A stretch of DNA of 64,000 nucleotides from Perognathus longimembris pacificus (Eukaryota > Chordata > Mammalia > Rodentia > Heteromyidae), in assembly GCF_023159225.1 (NCBI RefSeq), contig NW_025958713.1, positions 62,001 through 126,000 on the forward strand, read 5' to 3'. Positions 11,501 through 24,480 of the stretch are shown here, piece by piece. The notes beneath the pieces are model-generated. The model saw only the letters and a list, made by a program, of their open reading frames with translations. It had not been told where the DNA came from and made no database searches. The position numbers and the translations under genes were made by a program. Positions within the stretch are counted from its first letter, which is position 1, and every line of letters starts with the position of its first letter.

Positions 11501-14500
11501 TATGATGTCATAAATATAATATTTTCATGGATGTGAGGTCGTAATGCGGAATGTGAGTTTACAGTGGGTAGGAGGTCACTGGACATGAGAACCAAATGGA
11601 AGTTTCACGATCACAATGGGCATGAGGTCACAAGGTGTGACCTTCTAATGAAGGTACTAGATCAAAATGAATATCAGGTCCAAAGAAATGTTTATGGTCA
11701 AACTATTAATGGGCATGAGTTATTAATAATGATGAGGTCCCAATAAATGAGAGATCACAACTGATCACAATCCTTATTGAGGAGAGATCACAGTGGGCAT
11801 GAGATCAGAATGATCATAGGTTGTAATGGAGTTGGGCTCACACTGGGAATTTAATAATAATGGGTGTGAGTCAAAAATGAGGGTTAAGTTTTAGTAGGGT
11901 GAGTTCACCACTGGTGTGAAGTACTAGATGTCTTGAGGTCAAATGGTGTGTAGCCCTAATGGATGAGAGATTATAATGTTATGAAATCACAATGTTTATG
12001 AGGTATAATGTTTGTGAGATTATAATGGGTGTGAGGTCACAATGAGAATGTGGTCATATTGGCTGTAATATCATAGCGAATGTGGAGTCACAAAGATGTG
12101 AGGCCACAGCTGAATGAGGTCATAATAGATGTGAATACATAATGCAGGTGAGTTCCTAATAGAACCTGAGGATTCAGAGGGCTTAAATCTTAGATTACAT
12201 GATGTTAAGTCACAGAGGGTTTATAGTGGGTGTGAGGATGTAGTGTGTGTGAGGTCACAATGGGTATGAGGTCAAATCTTCATGATGACACAGTGGATAT
12301 GAGGTTATGATGGGCACAAGATCTCAATGGGTGTGTAAGATCCTCATATTTGTAACGTCTAATGAGTATAAGATCACACTGAATATGAGGTCAAAAGTTG
12401 TATAAAGTTCTTCTTGGTGTGATTCTTCCCACACAGGGGTATAAGGATCTAATAAGTTTACACTGAATATGCTGTCACAATAGTTGTGAAGTCACAATGG
12501 CTGTCAGGTCCCAATGGTGTTTGTAAATCCACAATGAGATAAGATCTTAATAGGCCTGAGGTCAATGGGGTTATAGTCCTAATGGATAGGCGATCACTGT
12601 GAGTGAGATCAAATAGCCTTTGCTGCTACTGGTTGTGAAGTCACCTGGGTATGAAGTCACAATGCGTGTTAGATCCGTATGAGCACATGATCCTAATGGG
12701 TATGAAGTAAAAAATGTTAATATTTCTAATGAGAAGTTTGAAGTAACAATGGATGTCACGTCTTAATATTTTTGAGTTCACAGTGACCATTATTCCTAAT
12801 GAGTGTGAGGTGGTACAGGGTTTGAGGTCACAATATGTAGGTACCTTAAGTCATAATTGGCATAAGGTTGCATGGGTGTGTGATCCCAAGAGGCTTGTGG
12901 TCATAACTGATTTAGAATGACAATGTGTGTGACAGTGTACAAGTTGGTGTAAGGTCACACATGCTGTCATAATGGCCATGAGGCCCTGGTGGGTGTTGGT
13001 CAATAGGCATGAGGTCCTATCAAGTGTTTGAGGTCCCACTGGACATGAGGTCAAAATGGGTGTTGAAATTCAAATGGGCAAGGGTCCCAATGGGTGTAAG
13101 AGTTTAATGTGCATGTGGTCCCAATGGGTTTGTAGTCCCAATGGGTATTAGGTCCTAATAGGTATTTTGTATACTATCACAATTGGCATGAATCTTAATA
13201 GGTAATATTACTGTGGGTGACAGGTCCAATTGAGGGTATGGGTATGATATCCTAATGAGTGACTCTCTTATGTGTGTGAAGTCACAATGAGTGTGAGGTC
13301 ACAATGGGTGTTAGGTATTAGTTGATGTGAAGCCACAATGGGAACTAGGACACGATGTGTATGATATCCTAAGGGGTGGGAGGTGCTAATATCCATGTAG
13401 TCACAGTGAATGCAGGGTCACCATGGGAGTGAAGCATGAGTGTGAAATGTGGTCAAAATGGGCATGATACCACATGGGCATGAAGACATAATAGATGTGA
13501 GATCCTCAGATTTTATAAGTAATCATGGATGTGAGGTCATAATGGATAGAACATAGAAACAATTGTGAGTTCACAATGTGTGTGATGTCAAAAATTGTGT
13601 TTCATAATAGATGTACACTTAATGGATATGTAGTTCAAACTGGGAAAGTTGACAAAATCAGTGTGAGATTCGCAGAGTGTAAGACCAAACTATACTAAGG
13701 TCCTATTGTTTGTAGTGTCAAAATGTGTTTGTGGTCACAATGAGCATGAGGACCATATGATGTGAGACCCTAGTGGGATATGAGGTCAAAATATGGGTGA
13801 GGTCACAATGATCACAACAAGGTCCCAATTGGAGCTATGTGGTTACAAGGTTCATGAGGTCACAATGGATCTGAGGTCTTATTGGTATGAAGTGAGATTG
13901 GGTCTAATAGGCAGGAGGTCAAAATGTGAAGTGCACAGAATGTATTAGGTATTTGTAGGTGTGAGGTCAGAGGGTACGTGAGGTCTTAATAATGGCATGA
14001 AGTTCTAATGGCTGTTAATTGCAAATGAGCTGAGGTCAAAATGAGCAGGAGCCCCTCCCCCCACACACACACCATGTGTAACGTTAAATGGATTTGAGGT
14101 CTTAATCAGAAGAGTGAAGGGACAATGGGCATGTTGTCGAATGCACCTGCATTCAATGAAATGCCTCTCTCACCTCTAGGCTTTTCATCATGGAGTGGAG
14201 AATTCCCTCCACCTAGCAAGAGGCACTAGGAGGGCTGAAAGAAGTAACTTAAACTCAGCATCCCTACTTCCTGACAGATGTGAGGTCATAGTGTGTGTGA
14301 GTTCACAATGCATTGAAATCATTGTGATGTGACAGTGAATATATGTCTAATGTGTGTGAGGGAAGAGTGAATGTGAGGACATAGTGAGTTTTTGTTCACA
14401 GGGCCAAGGTCCTAACTGATATGAGGACAGAATTTATGTGAATCCAAATGGGCACGAAGTTGTAATGAATGTGAGGTAATGAATATGTGGATTTGAGTAC

Positions 14501-14510
14501 ATAATAGAGC
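8512..14510 (+). repeat. AGGTCACAATGG minisatellite, long block of segment A
   Basis: About 6 kb of degenerate ~20-bp units. Recurrent words are GTGAGGTCACAATGG, GAGGTCCTAATGG and GTATGAGGTC. No coding frame exceeds about 65 codons. Two internal alignments show higher-order structure: 8512-8903 matches 14148-14510, including the non-repetitive words CACCTCTAGGCTTTTCATCA and GAATTCCCTCCAC, and 12065-12940 matches 3167-4045. Position 10686-10691 (GGGGTG) is the empty target site of the IAP found in segment C. Confidence 0.92.
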
Positions 14511-16112
14511 TAGAATAGAATAGAATGGAGTAGAATATTCTAGAATGGAAAGGAATAGAATGCAATAGAATAGAATGGAGTAGAATATTCTAGAATACAA
14601 TAGAATGCAGTAGAATATTCTAGAATAGAATAGAATGGAGTAGAGTGGAGTAGAATAATCTGTAATAGAATAGAATAGAATGGAGTAGAATATTCTAGAA
14701 TGGAATGGAATGGAATGGAATAGAATCGAATGGAGTAGAATATTCTAGAATTGAATGGAATAGAATGGAGTAGAATATTCCAGAATATTCAAGAATGGAA
14801 TGGAATAGAATAGAATTGAATGGAGTAGAAAATTCTAGAATAGAATAGAATAGAATGGCGTAGAATATTCTAGGATAGAATAGAATGGAGTAGAATATTC
14901 TAGAAAAGAATAGAAGAGAATGGAGTAGAATATTCTAGAGTGGAATGGAATAGAATGGAGTAGAATATTCCAAAATATTCTAGAATAGAATGGAATAGAA
15001 TAGAATGGAGTAGAATATTCCAGAGTAGAATACAATGGAATGGAGTAGAATATTCGAGAATAGAATAGAATAGATTGGAGTAGAATATTATAGAATAGAA
15101 TAGAATTGAATAGAATAGGAGAAGAATATTCTACATTAGAACAGAATGGAGTAGAATAATCTAGAATGGTATAGAATGGAGTAGAATGGAGTAGAATATT
15201 CTAGAATTGAATGGAATAGAATGGAGTAGAATAGAATAGAATGGAGTTGTATATTCTAGAATAGAATAGTGTAGAATATTCTAGAATAAAATAGAATGGA
15301 GTAGAGTATTCTGGAATAGGATGAAATGGAATAGAATCGAAAAGGAGTAGAATTTTCTAGAATAGAATAGAATGCAGTAGAATATTCTAGAATAGAATAA
15401 AATAGAATGGAATCGAATGGAGTAGAATATTCTAGAATAGAGTGGATTAGAGTAGAATATTCTAGAATAGAATAGAATAGAGTAGAATATTCTAGAATGG
15501 ATTGGAATGGAATGGAATGGAGTGGAATAATCTAGAAGAGAATAGAATGGAATGTAATGGAATGTAGTAGAATATTCTAGAATAGAATAGAATGGAGTAG
15601 AATATTCTAGAATATAATAGAATGGAGTAGAATATTCTAGAATAGAATAGAATAGAATGGAGTAGAATAATCTAGAATAGAATGGAGTAGAATATTCTAG
15701 AATAGAGTAGAATGGAGCAGAATATTCTAGAATAGGATAGATTACGAGTAGAATATTCAAGAATAGAATAGAATAGAATGGATGGAACGGAGAAGAATAT
15801 TCTACAATAGAATTGATTGGAGTACTATATTCTAGAATAGAATAATCTAGAATAGAATAGAAGGCAGTAGAATATTCCAGAATACAATAAAATAGAATAG
15901 AAGAGGAATAGAATATTCTAGAATAGAATGGAATGGAAAGGAGTAGGATATTCTAGAATAGAAGAGAATCAAATAGAATAGAATAGAATAGAATAGAATA
16001 GAATAGAATAGAATAGAATAGAATAGAATAGAATAGAATAGAATAGAATAGAATGGAATGGAGTAGAATATTCTGGAATCGAATCGATTAGAGTAGAATC
16101 GATTAGAGTACC
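14511..16112 (+). repeat. Sat I satellite array, second block
   Basis: The same GAATA/GGAAT satellite starts directly after minisatellite ending TAATAGAGC. About 14511-14895 is mirrored at 49096-49491 (arm of the inverted duplication). About 15249-16112 repeats about 900-1740 (direct duplication). Confidence 0.93.
15969..16054 (+). repeat. pure (GAATA)n microsatellite expansion
   Basis: About 17 uninterrupted GAATA units, against a much shorter run at the equivalent place in copy A (about 1655-1685). It is a local slippage expansion after the duplication. Confidence 0.9.
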
Positions 16113-17214
16113 GTGGCCAGTGAAATACACTGGTTCCTTCCCGATATCTTTGCCCTGAAGAACATTCTGGAAATTCTCCACGTCTGCCTCACTCAGCGTG
16201 CGCCTTCGGCCTGCAAATGCACGACCACAAAGGGAAATGGACGCCCATTAGACTCCATGGAATTTCACCTGATGCCACCGGGGGCCTCCCCAGGGGAGTA
16301 GGGGGGAGGGAGACGTCACCAACCCAGTGCGAGGACAGAGTAGGTGTTGTAGCTGGAACTTTGGTAGGTGTAGCCCAGGAGCAGTTTACTGTCGCCCACG
16401 TCCAGAACTTGTAGAATATTCGCTGGAGGAACTGAGGAGGGAGGGAGACCCCTCCACCATTTGCAGCAAAGATGGGGAAAGCTTCCTTGGGATTCCAGAA
16501 TCCCTAGTGGCAGGGTCAGGCCCTTGGCCTATAGGTTACTGAACCTATCAGCCAAGTGCCTGGGCCCTGGGCTTCCTGTGCCTGCCCTCCCTCCACCTGA
16601 CCTATGCGGGTCTCGGCACCTAAGAAGTTTCCAAGGGAATAGACGGCCTGGAGCCACACTGGGGGACTCACAATGAACTTGTAGATGCCCCCGTGTTGCT
16701 TTTCCAGCACCGTGCACAGGTGGTTACAGTACCCCATGTACCTGGCAGAATAGAGAGTGCAAGGAGCTGGTGGTGGTCAGCTCGGCCTGTGCCCCTCTGT
16801 ACTGCCTGTGTCCCAAACTATCAAGGTAGGGGTGTGGGTGGTGTCTAATGGACACCATCTTGTCATCGTTTTGGAAAATCCAGGAAAAGAAATTCACTAC
16901 CCAACCTCACTTCATGGCGTTGGTGGATGGCTGGGTGGATGGATGGATGGATAGCTGGGTGGGTGGGTGGGTGATTGGTGGAGTAATTGGTGGGTGGATG
17001 GGTGGGTGGGTGGAAGGATGAATGGGTGGGTGGATGGGTGTTGGGGTCTGAACAACCCCTTTCTCCCCCCACGGGGAGAATGGTAACCACAAACTCTATG
17101 AAAGAGCACTCAGCCTGGCCCTCCACCAGCGGAAGGCCAAAGGCGTGCTCACATAGGCAAGCGCTAAGTTGAGGAAAGGTTGCTGAAGCCTCCCCTCCCC
17201 CCGATCCCCCCACA
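16113..17214. other. non-repetitive block with exon-like stretches, copy B
   Basis: Near-identical to 1741-2842. The plus-strand acceptor that ends CCACAG in copy A reads CCACGG here (about 17072), so that putative splice site is destroyed. The microsatellite part is about 16921-17040. Nothing identifies a gene. Confidence 0.35.
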
Positions 17215-17538
17215 TGTTACCAAGGGCTGAGGCAAAAAGGAAGGCATCAGGGACACGCTGCGGTGGTGGGAAGCGTCTCCAAGACTTTAATATGGAAAGG
17301 CACTTATATAGAAGTAATGGCGGGAAAGAAAGGGGGCTGGCCAAAGGGCCAGTCATAGGCTAGGGACCATGTCCCTCAAGTGACATCACGAAACTTCTTT
17401 TGTGGGCGGGACAACCCCATCATGGTGGCACGCACGTGTTCACCTCCCAAGGGGGGGAGGCCAGAAGGTGGGAGGGACTTCCATTTTCCCAAGGCTGGTG
17501 GAAGGGCAGCCTTCCCAAGGCCATAATATTCCCCAACA
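17215..17538 (-). mobile_element. solo LTR, copy B
   Basis: Duplicate of the LTR at 2843-3166, with the same TGTTGGGG...GGTAACA ends on the minus strand, TATATAAG and ATTAAA. It has a few substitutions and small indels. Confidence 0.7.
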
Positions 17539-18429
17539 GGGGTAATGTCATAGTGAATGTGGAGTCACAATGTTGTGAAGCCACAGGTGACTGAGGTCAT
17601 AAGAGATGTGAATTCATAATGCAGGTGAAGTCCTAATAGAAACTGAGGTTACATTGGGGTAACAGTTTAGTTGATGTGATGTTATGTTACAGGGGTATAT
17701 AGTGGTTGTGAGGATATAGTTTGTATGAGGTCATAATGGGTATGAGGTCCAAATCTGCATGATGACACACTGGGTGTGAGGTTACAATGGGCATTATATC
17801 CTACTGTGTGTGTATGATCCTCATATTTTTAAGGTCTAATGAGTATGAGATCACAATGAATATAAGGTCAAATCTTGTATAAGGTTCTTATTGGTGTGTG
17901 TCTTCACAAACAGTGGTGTGAGGATCTAATAAGTCTTCAGTGAATATGCTGTCACCATAGTTGTGAGGTCACAATGGCTGTCAGGCCCTAATGGTGTGTG
18001 TGAATCCACAGTGAGAATAAGATCCAAATAAGGCTGAGGTCAGTGGAGTTGTAGTCCTAATGGATATGGGATCACAATTAGTGAGATCAAATAAGCTTAG
18101 CTGTTACTGGCTGTGTGGTCACATGGGTATGAATTCAAAATGAATGTTAGATCCTAATTAGCATGTGATCCTAATGGGTATAAAGTAAAAATGTGTATGT
18201 TACTGATGAGAATTATGAAGCAACAATGCATGTGAGGTACTAATGGCTTTGAGATCACAGAGGGCATTAGTCCTAATGAGTGTGAGGTCCTAACTGGTGT
18301 GAGGTCACAATAAGTAGGTATCTTAGTTCATAATGGGCATAAGGTTTCAGTGGATATGTGGTCCCAACAGGCTTGTGGTCATAACTGGTTTGAAGTGGCA
18401 ATATGTGTGACAGTTTAACAGTGGGTTCA
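17539..18429 (+). repeat. AGGTCACAATGG minisatellite, segment B
   Basis: Copy of 3167-4045. Near its right end it keeps TTGTGGTCATAACTGG, which is missing in copy A but present in inverted copy C. A 17-18-bp deletion therefore occurred in A after the duplication. Confidence 0.9.
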
Positions 18430-19086
18430 TGATGGAGCCTGCCGGCAGCGAAAAGGAATCATAATTCAGGGGGCAAGGACTAAAGAAGAAGAAAAATACA
18501 AGACAAGATACAAAAGACAAACAACAATTGATGGGGGTCGGGAGGTCTGCAGCTCAAGACTGTAACTAAAGACTGCAATCCCATTTATTCTTAACTTCCA
18601 GCTTATATGCAGTTTGGGAACCAGGGAATGGCATAAGGTTACTTAAGTTCAAGAAAACAAAAAGGGGGCTGGGAATATGGCCTAGTGGCAAGAGTGCTTG
18701 CCTCCTACACATGAAGAAGCTCTCGGTTCGATTCCCCAGCACCACATACATGGAAAACGGCCAGAAGGGGCGCTGTGGCTCAGGTAGCAGAGTGCTAGCC
18801 TTGAGCGGGATGAAGCCAGGGATGGTGCTCAGGCCCTGAGTCCAAGGCCCAGGACTGGCCAAAAAAAAAAAAAAAAAGAAAACAAAAAGGCTTTGATATC
18901 ATCAATACCAGGTGGCAGGAAAGACAAGATAAAATTGGTTAACATAAAACAGACACTTGTGGATATAGTAAATTATCTCTGATTAGTGCTCTTTCACTGT
19001 TTTTCAAGTAAGCCATGTCCTTGCATGTTCCTTGAGATAACAACGTAGCCAGATGACAGAATGAACTTTGCTGTCCCCTTCCTACA
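18430..19086 (-). mobile_element. LTR of the betaretroviral relic, copy B
   Basis: TG...CA ended LTR with the same internal SINE. The AATAAA signal and TATA-like box are retained as in copy A. Confidence 0.8.
18665..18877 (+). mobile_element. dimeric ID-dID SINE inside LTR, copy B
   Basis: The cleanest copy of this insertion. Both flanks carry the perfect 12-bp target duplication GAAAACAAAAAG (18653-18664 and 18878-18889). Head with pol III boxes, dID half and A-tail are intact. Confidence 0.92.
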
Positions 19087-19232
19087 CCGCCCCCCGCCAC
19101 GTCTGTGTTTAAAGAAGCAAACCGCCTGTCTTAGGTTGGGTGGGACGCCTTGTCTGCCTTACCCTTCACCTGGATCTTCTTCAGAACAAAGCTGAAGGCC
19201 CAGTCATAGGTTAGTCAGACCGGCACCCCCTC

Positions 19233-20988
19233 TTACCCGTCTCTGGCTTTAGTTCCTCTTGGGGGAAATTCATTTACTTGGAGCTTGATCTTATGAAACT
19301 TTCTGGCTAAACTCATAAAAGAGTTTTGCAATATACGTACAATGCAAGGAAGGCATAGGCATACCACCAGTAAAATTATCCCCAGGTTGAGCGATGTCAT
19401 TAGTAGCCACTTAACATTAGTCAAAGAAGGGACATAGTGTTGAAATTGTTCAAACCATTAGTTTGCATTCTTTGCCACTTCAGTGTCCAGTGGTAGAGCT
19501 TGTTCTTGTCCGGCTATTTGCCTGTGGAGTTGAAAACGATCTAAAGACAAATTATTATGGTTCCAAATACCATTAAGATTTGCTACAACTTGTTCCCAAG
19601 GATAGCTTGACCCATTTTATTTATGTAGGGTTACACAAACAAAGTCAAACTCAGCATGGCAGTTCACCCATTGCAAAGTTTGTAAATCATGAATTTGTTC
19701 TCCCAGAGACAACACAAATTCATAAAATGCTTCTAATTTTTGTTTTACCTTATCATCAATCCTGCCTTGAAAGTGTAGGGCTTGCGTAGTTTTATGAGCA
19801 AGCTGATTAACATAGTGAGCTGTCTGCATACTTTGTGTTAAAGCCACAGTAGCTGCTGCAGCAGAGGCAGCCAAGGAAATGAAGGCGACAATGCCTGCAA
19901 TCAATAGTCCTATAAATCATCGAGGGCGCATGAGATCTTCCAAATTTTTTAACACTTGAATACCTGTTTCTTCATACCAAGCATCAGATATGTTTACGGG
20001 AAGCATAAAAAATGGAGGCTGCTGAATAACACTTATACAATCAGTAAGACCACTATGCAAGCAATTTGTAAAAGAACAGTTAGTACAAGTAACCTTGAAA
20101 TACATGGCTCCTATAGAAATATTAAAAGGTCCATACATAATGGCATAAGGAGGTGCTACACAACTGATAATATTTTTTTAAAAGGAAGAAGTGGGCCAGG
20201 AGATGTTATTTAGGGCAGCCACTAACATCCAGACATGGCGTTGAGGGTGTCCATTCATCCACCACAGACCTGGGTTGTTCTTGTTGGGAGATTGGCTCCC
20301 AACCAGTTCATCAGTTGAGAATTAGTTCCTGAAATATTGGTTATAAGAGGATGTTCATGTCTACACTTTATGTGGGTTCTCCCATGGATTCTACAATTTG
20401 AGAAAAATTGATGCAGTGAGGTATCATGAAGGACGATGTAGAATTAGCATGTTCAGGGAACCCAGTAAGAAATGAAGTCATTCATATATTATACACTTCA
20501 TTGTTATCAGGAATCCAAAGTCGATGATATATGGATTGCATTGTAGCGCAGCCTGGAATATAGCTGTTGGAGTCAGTTGTAAAACATAAAGAGGTTCCAA
20601 TGCCAGAAGCTGCAAAGTTTCCCATTTTAATGTATTGAACAAAAGGATCTGGAGCCGTACTGTATGCTGATCTTTTGACATGAATGAACACCTTAGCTCC
20701 TTCCCAAATCGCAGGGTGTACAATCTGTGAATCTGGCATGTAAGCCCAGTGAGTCAGCGCTTGTACCATTCTGATAAGCTTCCAAAATCCCACACAATGC
20801 TCAGGTAGGCAGCGGGCGTTATTTTCATCCTGTGAAAAAACACAGACATATCCTCGACCCCATGTCAACATTGGTTCGGGTCCGTGCCAAGCACCTGATA
20901 AAGGGTCTTTCCACTTAACTTGGGCAAAAGCTCTTTTTTCTCTCTTTTTCCAGAACCACTGTGCTACAGAAAAGATATTACAGTCCAA
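19233..20988 (-). pseudogene. integrase C-terminus plus env remnant, copy B
   Basis: Same domain order as in copy A. The integrase tail and SU frame runs 168 codons (20988 to 20482), longer than in A because A's private stop is absent. The SU/TM-junction TGA is shared. A private TAA at 19458-19460 breaks the TM ectodomain. The membrane anchor is retained at about 19300-19400. It is nonfunctional. Confidence 0.85.
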
Positions 20989-22462
20989 ATTTTAAAAATT
21001 TAGTACAAATAAAGCGTGAGCAAAAATATTAACAGGACAGAAGGGGTATAATTCTCCCATTTAATTTAGTAATTTAGTGTTTAAACAAACCATTGGCCAT
21101 GTAAGTTTTCCTGGAATTCCATTGGAAAAATGATATTATTTTGCCCATATTTTAGAACCACGTGGTCAGTTAGAAAGCAAAAAAAAACTTTTCAGCAAAC
21201 AAAAATTTTCCCAGATTATATGGCGAGGAAATGGAGAAGCCACATTTTAAGAAACCAGATTAGCTCCAATGGGGAGCTGAAGTGATATGTTATGACCAGA
21301 GAAGGTCCAAGATATGGGAGACAGGACACAAACAGAACACAGACAGCGGGCTCACAGCAAGACACCTTCACTTTCCAGCATTTGACTTGCAAGGCACATT
21401 TGAATTGCAAGGTCACAGGGACAGAGTTCAGGGTGGGGGACAGGGTTACCAGGAGCTGGAGTCTCCAAGTCCCTGCTCAGCCTTCAGGAATTTGGCATGC
21501 CCATCACCTGGGGAATGGGTGGGCTTCCACCTCCAACCAATTCTATTGTTCACCATGTGCTCAATGCTAGAGAAAACTTAGGATTTAGCCAGCAACAAGG
21601 AGAATTTAACTGAATCTCCAAGCTTAACACACATCAATAACAAGAATAGAAAACCTTTCTTTGGGTCTTTTAAAGCAGATGCTAAGCCAATATTGGTGCC
21701 TTTGGAAGCTAGTACCAGCCCATCCTAAATCAAAAGCAGGCAGAATTTAGAAAGCGAGAAGCAGAAAAAGAGAGAGAGACAGAGAGAACTTTGTCTGCCG
21801 GAGCGCTCATAGAAGTCAGGTAAGTCCTGTAAAACATTACAAATTTGTAAGATTGGCCTCAAATTTGAGCAGATTGAAGATTGTGCCCCTCCCATGGAAA
21901 GTGGTTAGCGGAGCTCAGGAGTTAAATACCAAGTGTCCTCAGTATTACTCTGGTCAGCTGAAATGTAGGAGACAAGCAGCAATCAGGTCATCACTCCAGT
22001 TGCTGTGCCCCGGACTGAGCGGTGATCAATTACTCTCGGTGTGAGAGCAAATTTATAGATTTCAGTGGTGGATGGAAGTAGAGCGCTGGGTCAGGAGAAA
22101 TTAACTCGGTATTAGCAATTCCCTAGACTCATGTCCCTCCCCTCTGTGAGCGGGCTGCTCCAAGGAGAGCTGATTGAATTTAATCTGTTCATGTCTAGGA
22201 TCCCAACAATCTCGGACAGGATTCCAAAGTGTAACCATTCCCACTGGGGTTTTTTTCAGGGCCATTTGTGTTATAATGTCCCCGACTCCTTTTTCCTATT
22301 TTTTTGGTCACTCCTGGGGCTTAGACTCAGGGCCTGAGCACTGTCTCTCGCTTCTTTTTGCTCAAGGGTAGCACACTACCACTTGAATCACAGTGCCACT
22401 TCTATCCGTTTTCTCTATATGTGGTGCTGAACTATTGAACCCAGGGCTTCATATAGAGGAGG

Positions 22463-23557
22463 TCCCATTCTGTGGACAGACGACGGAAGGAGCTAGATCC
22501 CATGCTCCTTGTTTCGGGGGACCTGGATCCAACGTCACCTCCCAGCAGATGAGAGGGTCCCCTCACAGGCAGGGATGCAACGCTTACTGATGCATTTCAT
22601 TCCAGCCACACAGACTGGCTTTTATGCAGCAGAGCACCCGTTGCTACTGGGATGAGACCCAAGTTGTGCTGGGAAGAGGAGATGATGGCCTAGCTGCCAA
22701 AGGACTGTGGAAGGGCTGAGCTGGGTCCGGGGAGAGCCTGAGCCATGAGCCCCCGGGTGATTCAGAAGGAGCCCTGCCCTGCTTTGGATCAAGCGCTTTG
22801 ATTCATGCTGTCTATCACCACTGGGTCTCAGAACAAGCTGTCGCCCGCCTGGGCCCTGTTTCTAGCATGTGAGATGGACAGTGGGCTTGTGGGCTGGGGG
22901 TATCTCACTGGAACATCCTCATGAAGAGGGACAGGAGGCAGCGGCGGACACCACACAAGCAATCCGGGCAGCACGGGCTCAGATGCAGCCACTGCCTCCC
23001 TTCTGGGATCCATTCCCTCGTCAGTGCAAACAGGCCCCTGCTGCCCTCCCCTCCCAGACTCAGCCCTGCCTGAAGGGCTAGGGACAAGCAGTGCTCTCCA
23101 GCCGGAGTCTCTCCATGGAAGACCAGAGATATGGTCCAGATCAAAGACCTCACTATGATTCGGCAGCTAGGAGTCTTCAGTCTGGGAAGACTGCAGAGCT
23201 GAAGCAGGTTTGTATTGGAGCAAACAGAAACGACTGGGCTCTGAATCTTTGAGAATCTGAAAAAAAGCTCTAACAACAGGGCTCCGGTTCAGACTCAGGA
23301 GGAACCAACCATGCTGATGAACATGGTCTATGGCCTGAAGCCATGCTGGGCCCCTGACCCAGGCCTCCTCCAAGCCCACCATCCTTCCTTGGGGCCTGCA
23401 AGGGGGGAAGTGGCGAAAGCAACCCCATCAATACGTCCTTTTGCTGTCACTGGAAGTGGTGGCCACTGCCCAGTGCCTACCTCCCCCTCCTCTGGCCCAA
23501 CCCCGGAGCACCCACCCACAGGAGGAGGCCTGCCTGTGAGGAGACAGACAAACAGAA
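22463..23557. other. single-copy DNA, nothing assigned
   Basis: After the duplication breakpoint the sequence becomes mixed-composition and non-repetitive. Open frames up to 123 codons occur on both strands without recognisable domains, start context or codon continuity. I see no splice-bounded gene. Confidence 0.5.
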
Positions 23558-23790
23558 AGGATGCCGCCACCCATGCCTGTAACTGAAGCTACTCAGGAGG
23601 CTGAGAGCTGCGGACTGTGGTTCAAAGCCAGCCTGGGTAGTCTGTGAGACTCTTATCTCCAAAAAGAAGAGACAAATCAAAAGAAGAAGACATTGAAGAG
23701 ACAACTAAAAAGCCAGAAGCAGATCTGTGGCTCAAATAGTAAAGCACTGGCCTTGAGCCAAAGGTTTTAAGATTCAGAAAGAAAATGAGA
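23558..23790 (+). mobile_element. B1-dID type SINE, old copy
   Basis: The 7SL-like (B1) part shows ACTCAGGAGGCTGAGAGCTG and GTTCAAAGCCAGCCTGGG, followed by GAGACTCTTATCTCC. A dID-like part then shows TGGCTCAAATAGTAAAGCAC and CCTTGAGCCAAAGG. It is heavily mutated compared with the SINEs in the duplicated segments. Confidence 0.75.
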
Positions 23791-24289
23791 AGGATTTGAA
23801 TAGTTTGTCTGAATGGATACTTGCAGGGGAGGGGATTTGAAGATACTGAAGGTACTCCATGTCTTAGCCAGAGGATATTTGCTTCGATTGTTACAAAGTA
23901 CAAGGGTTCCCAATATACTCTTCTGTTTAAATGACATTTCTGTGCTTTTCTGTATATGTTTAAAACAAGAAACAGGATGATGGTGAGTACTATCCGAGTC
24001 TTCCTTTCTCCTGATAACTTGTTTCTAGGTCTCTTGAATTCCCTGATTAAAGTGTGCATGTAACATTCATCTAAATTAATTCAAAAAGAGAATTTGGTTA
24101 CTTAAAATGGTATCTTAATAAATATTAAACTGTAACTTTTCTGTACATCAGTTTGATAATAAAAATTAAAAAAATAAATATTAAGTAGCACTATCACTTT
24201 AATATATATGATAATAGTTCACTAAAGGGAAGTTATTTAATTAAGCATGTCCGGTAGTTAAAAAAACAACAAAAACTACAAGAAGAACC
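23791..24289. other. AT-rich DNA with a possible LINE-1 3' tail
   Basis: Mostly unassigned. About 24125-24180 ends TTCTGTACATCAGTTTGATA followed by AATAAAAATTAAAAAAATAA. This resembles the 3' end and A-rich tail of a rodent LINE-1, plus orientation. No gene is visible. Confidence 0.4.
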
Positions 24290-24480
24290 CCATAGACTCT
24301 AATCCCAATTTACTTGAGCTGATCCAAACCTTTGGCAATGTAGCAGCATACAAAATAAATCCTCAGAAATCAATAGCTTTTCTATAAAACCTGGAAAGCA
24401 ACTACTTTTGCAATTGCCTCAAAAAGCTTTTTATTCACATACCTAACAATTTTGCTATGTTGGATAGTGGAATAAGTTAT
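24290..24480 (+). mobile_element. LINE-1 ORF2 fragment, plus strand
   Basis: The plus strand reads [20 protein letters not shown], a stretch typical of mammalian L1 ORF2, in a broken frame. It is a short, old fragment. Confidence 0.65.

Larger units (their letters stand above)
15249..22463 (+). repeat. segment B: direct duplicate of about 900-8078
   Basis: Order and orientation of Sat I, exon-like block, solo LTR, minisatellite and betaretroviral relic are the same as in segment A, with scattered substitutions and short indels. Homology stops inside a SINE (GAGGAGGT) at 8078 and 22463, where B passes into single-copy sequence. The offset grows from 14372 at the start to about 14385 at the end, through small indels and a longer poly(A). 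Confidence 0.93.
18430..22463 (-). mobile_element. decayed betaretrovirus-like provirus, copy B (truncated)
   Basis: Same order as copy A but cut at the SINE inside gag, so the gag start and leader are absent. It contains LTR 18430-19086, env remnant 19233-20988, unassigned interior 20989-22090, and a matrix fragment about 22100-22285. It was carried here by segmental duplication rather than by its own insertion, because its minisatellite and satellite flanks are duplicated too. Confidence 0.8.
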
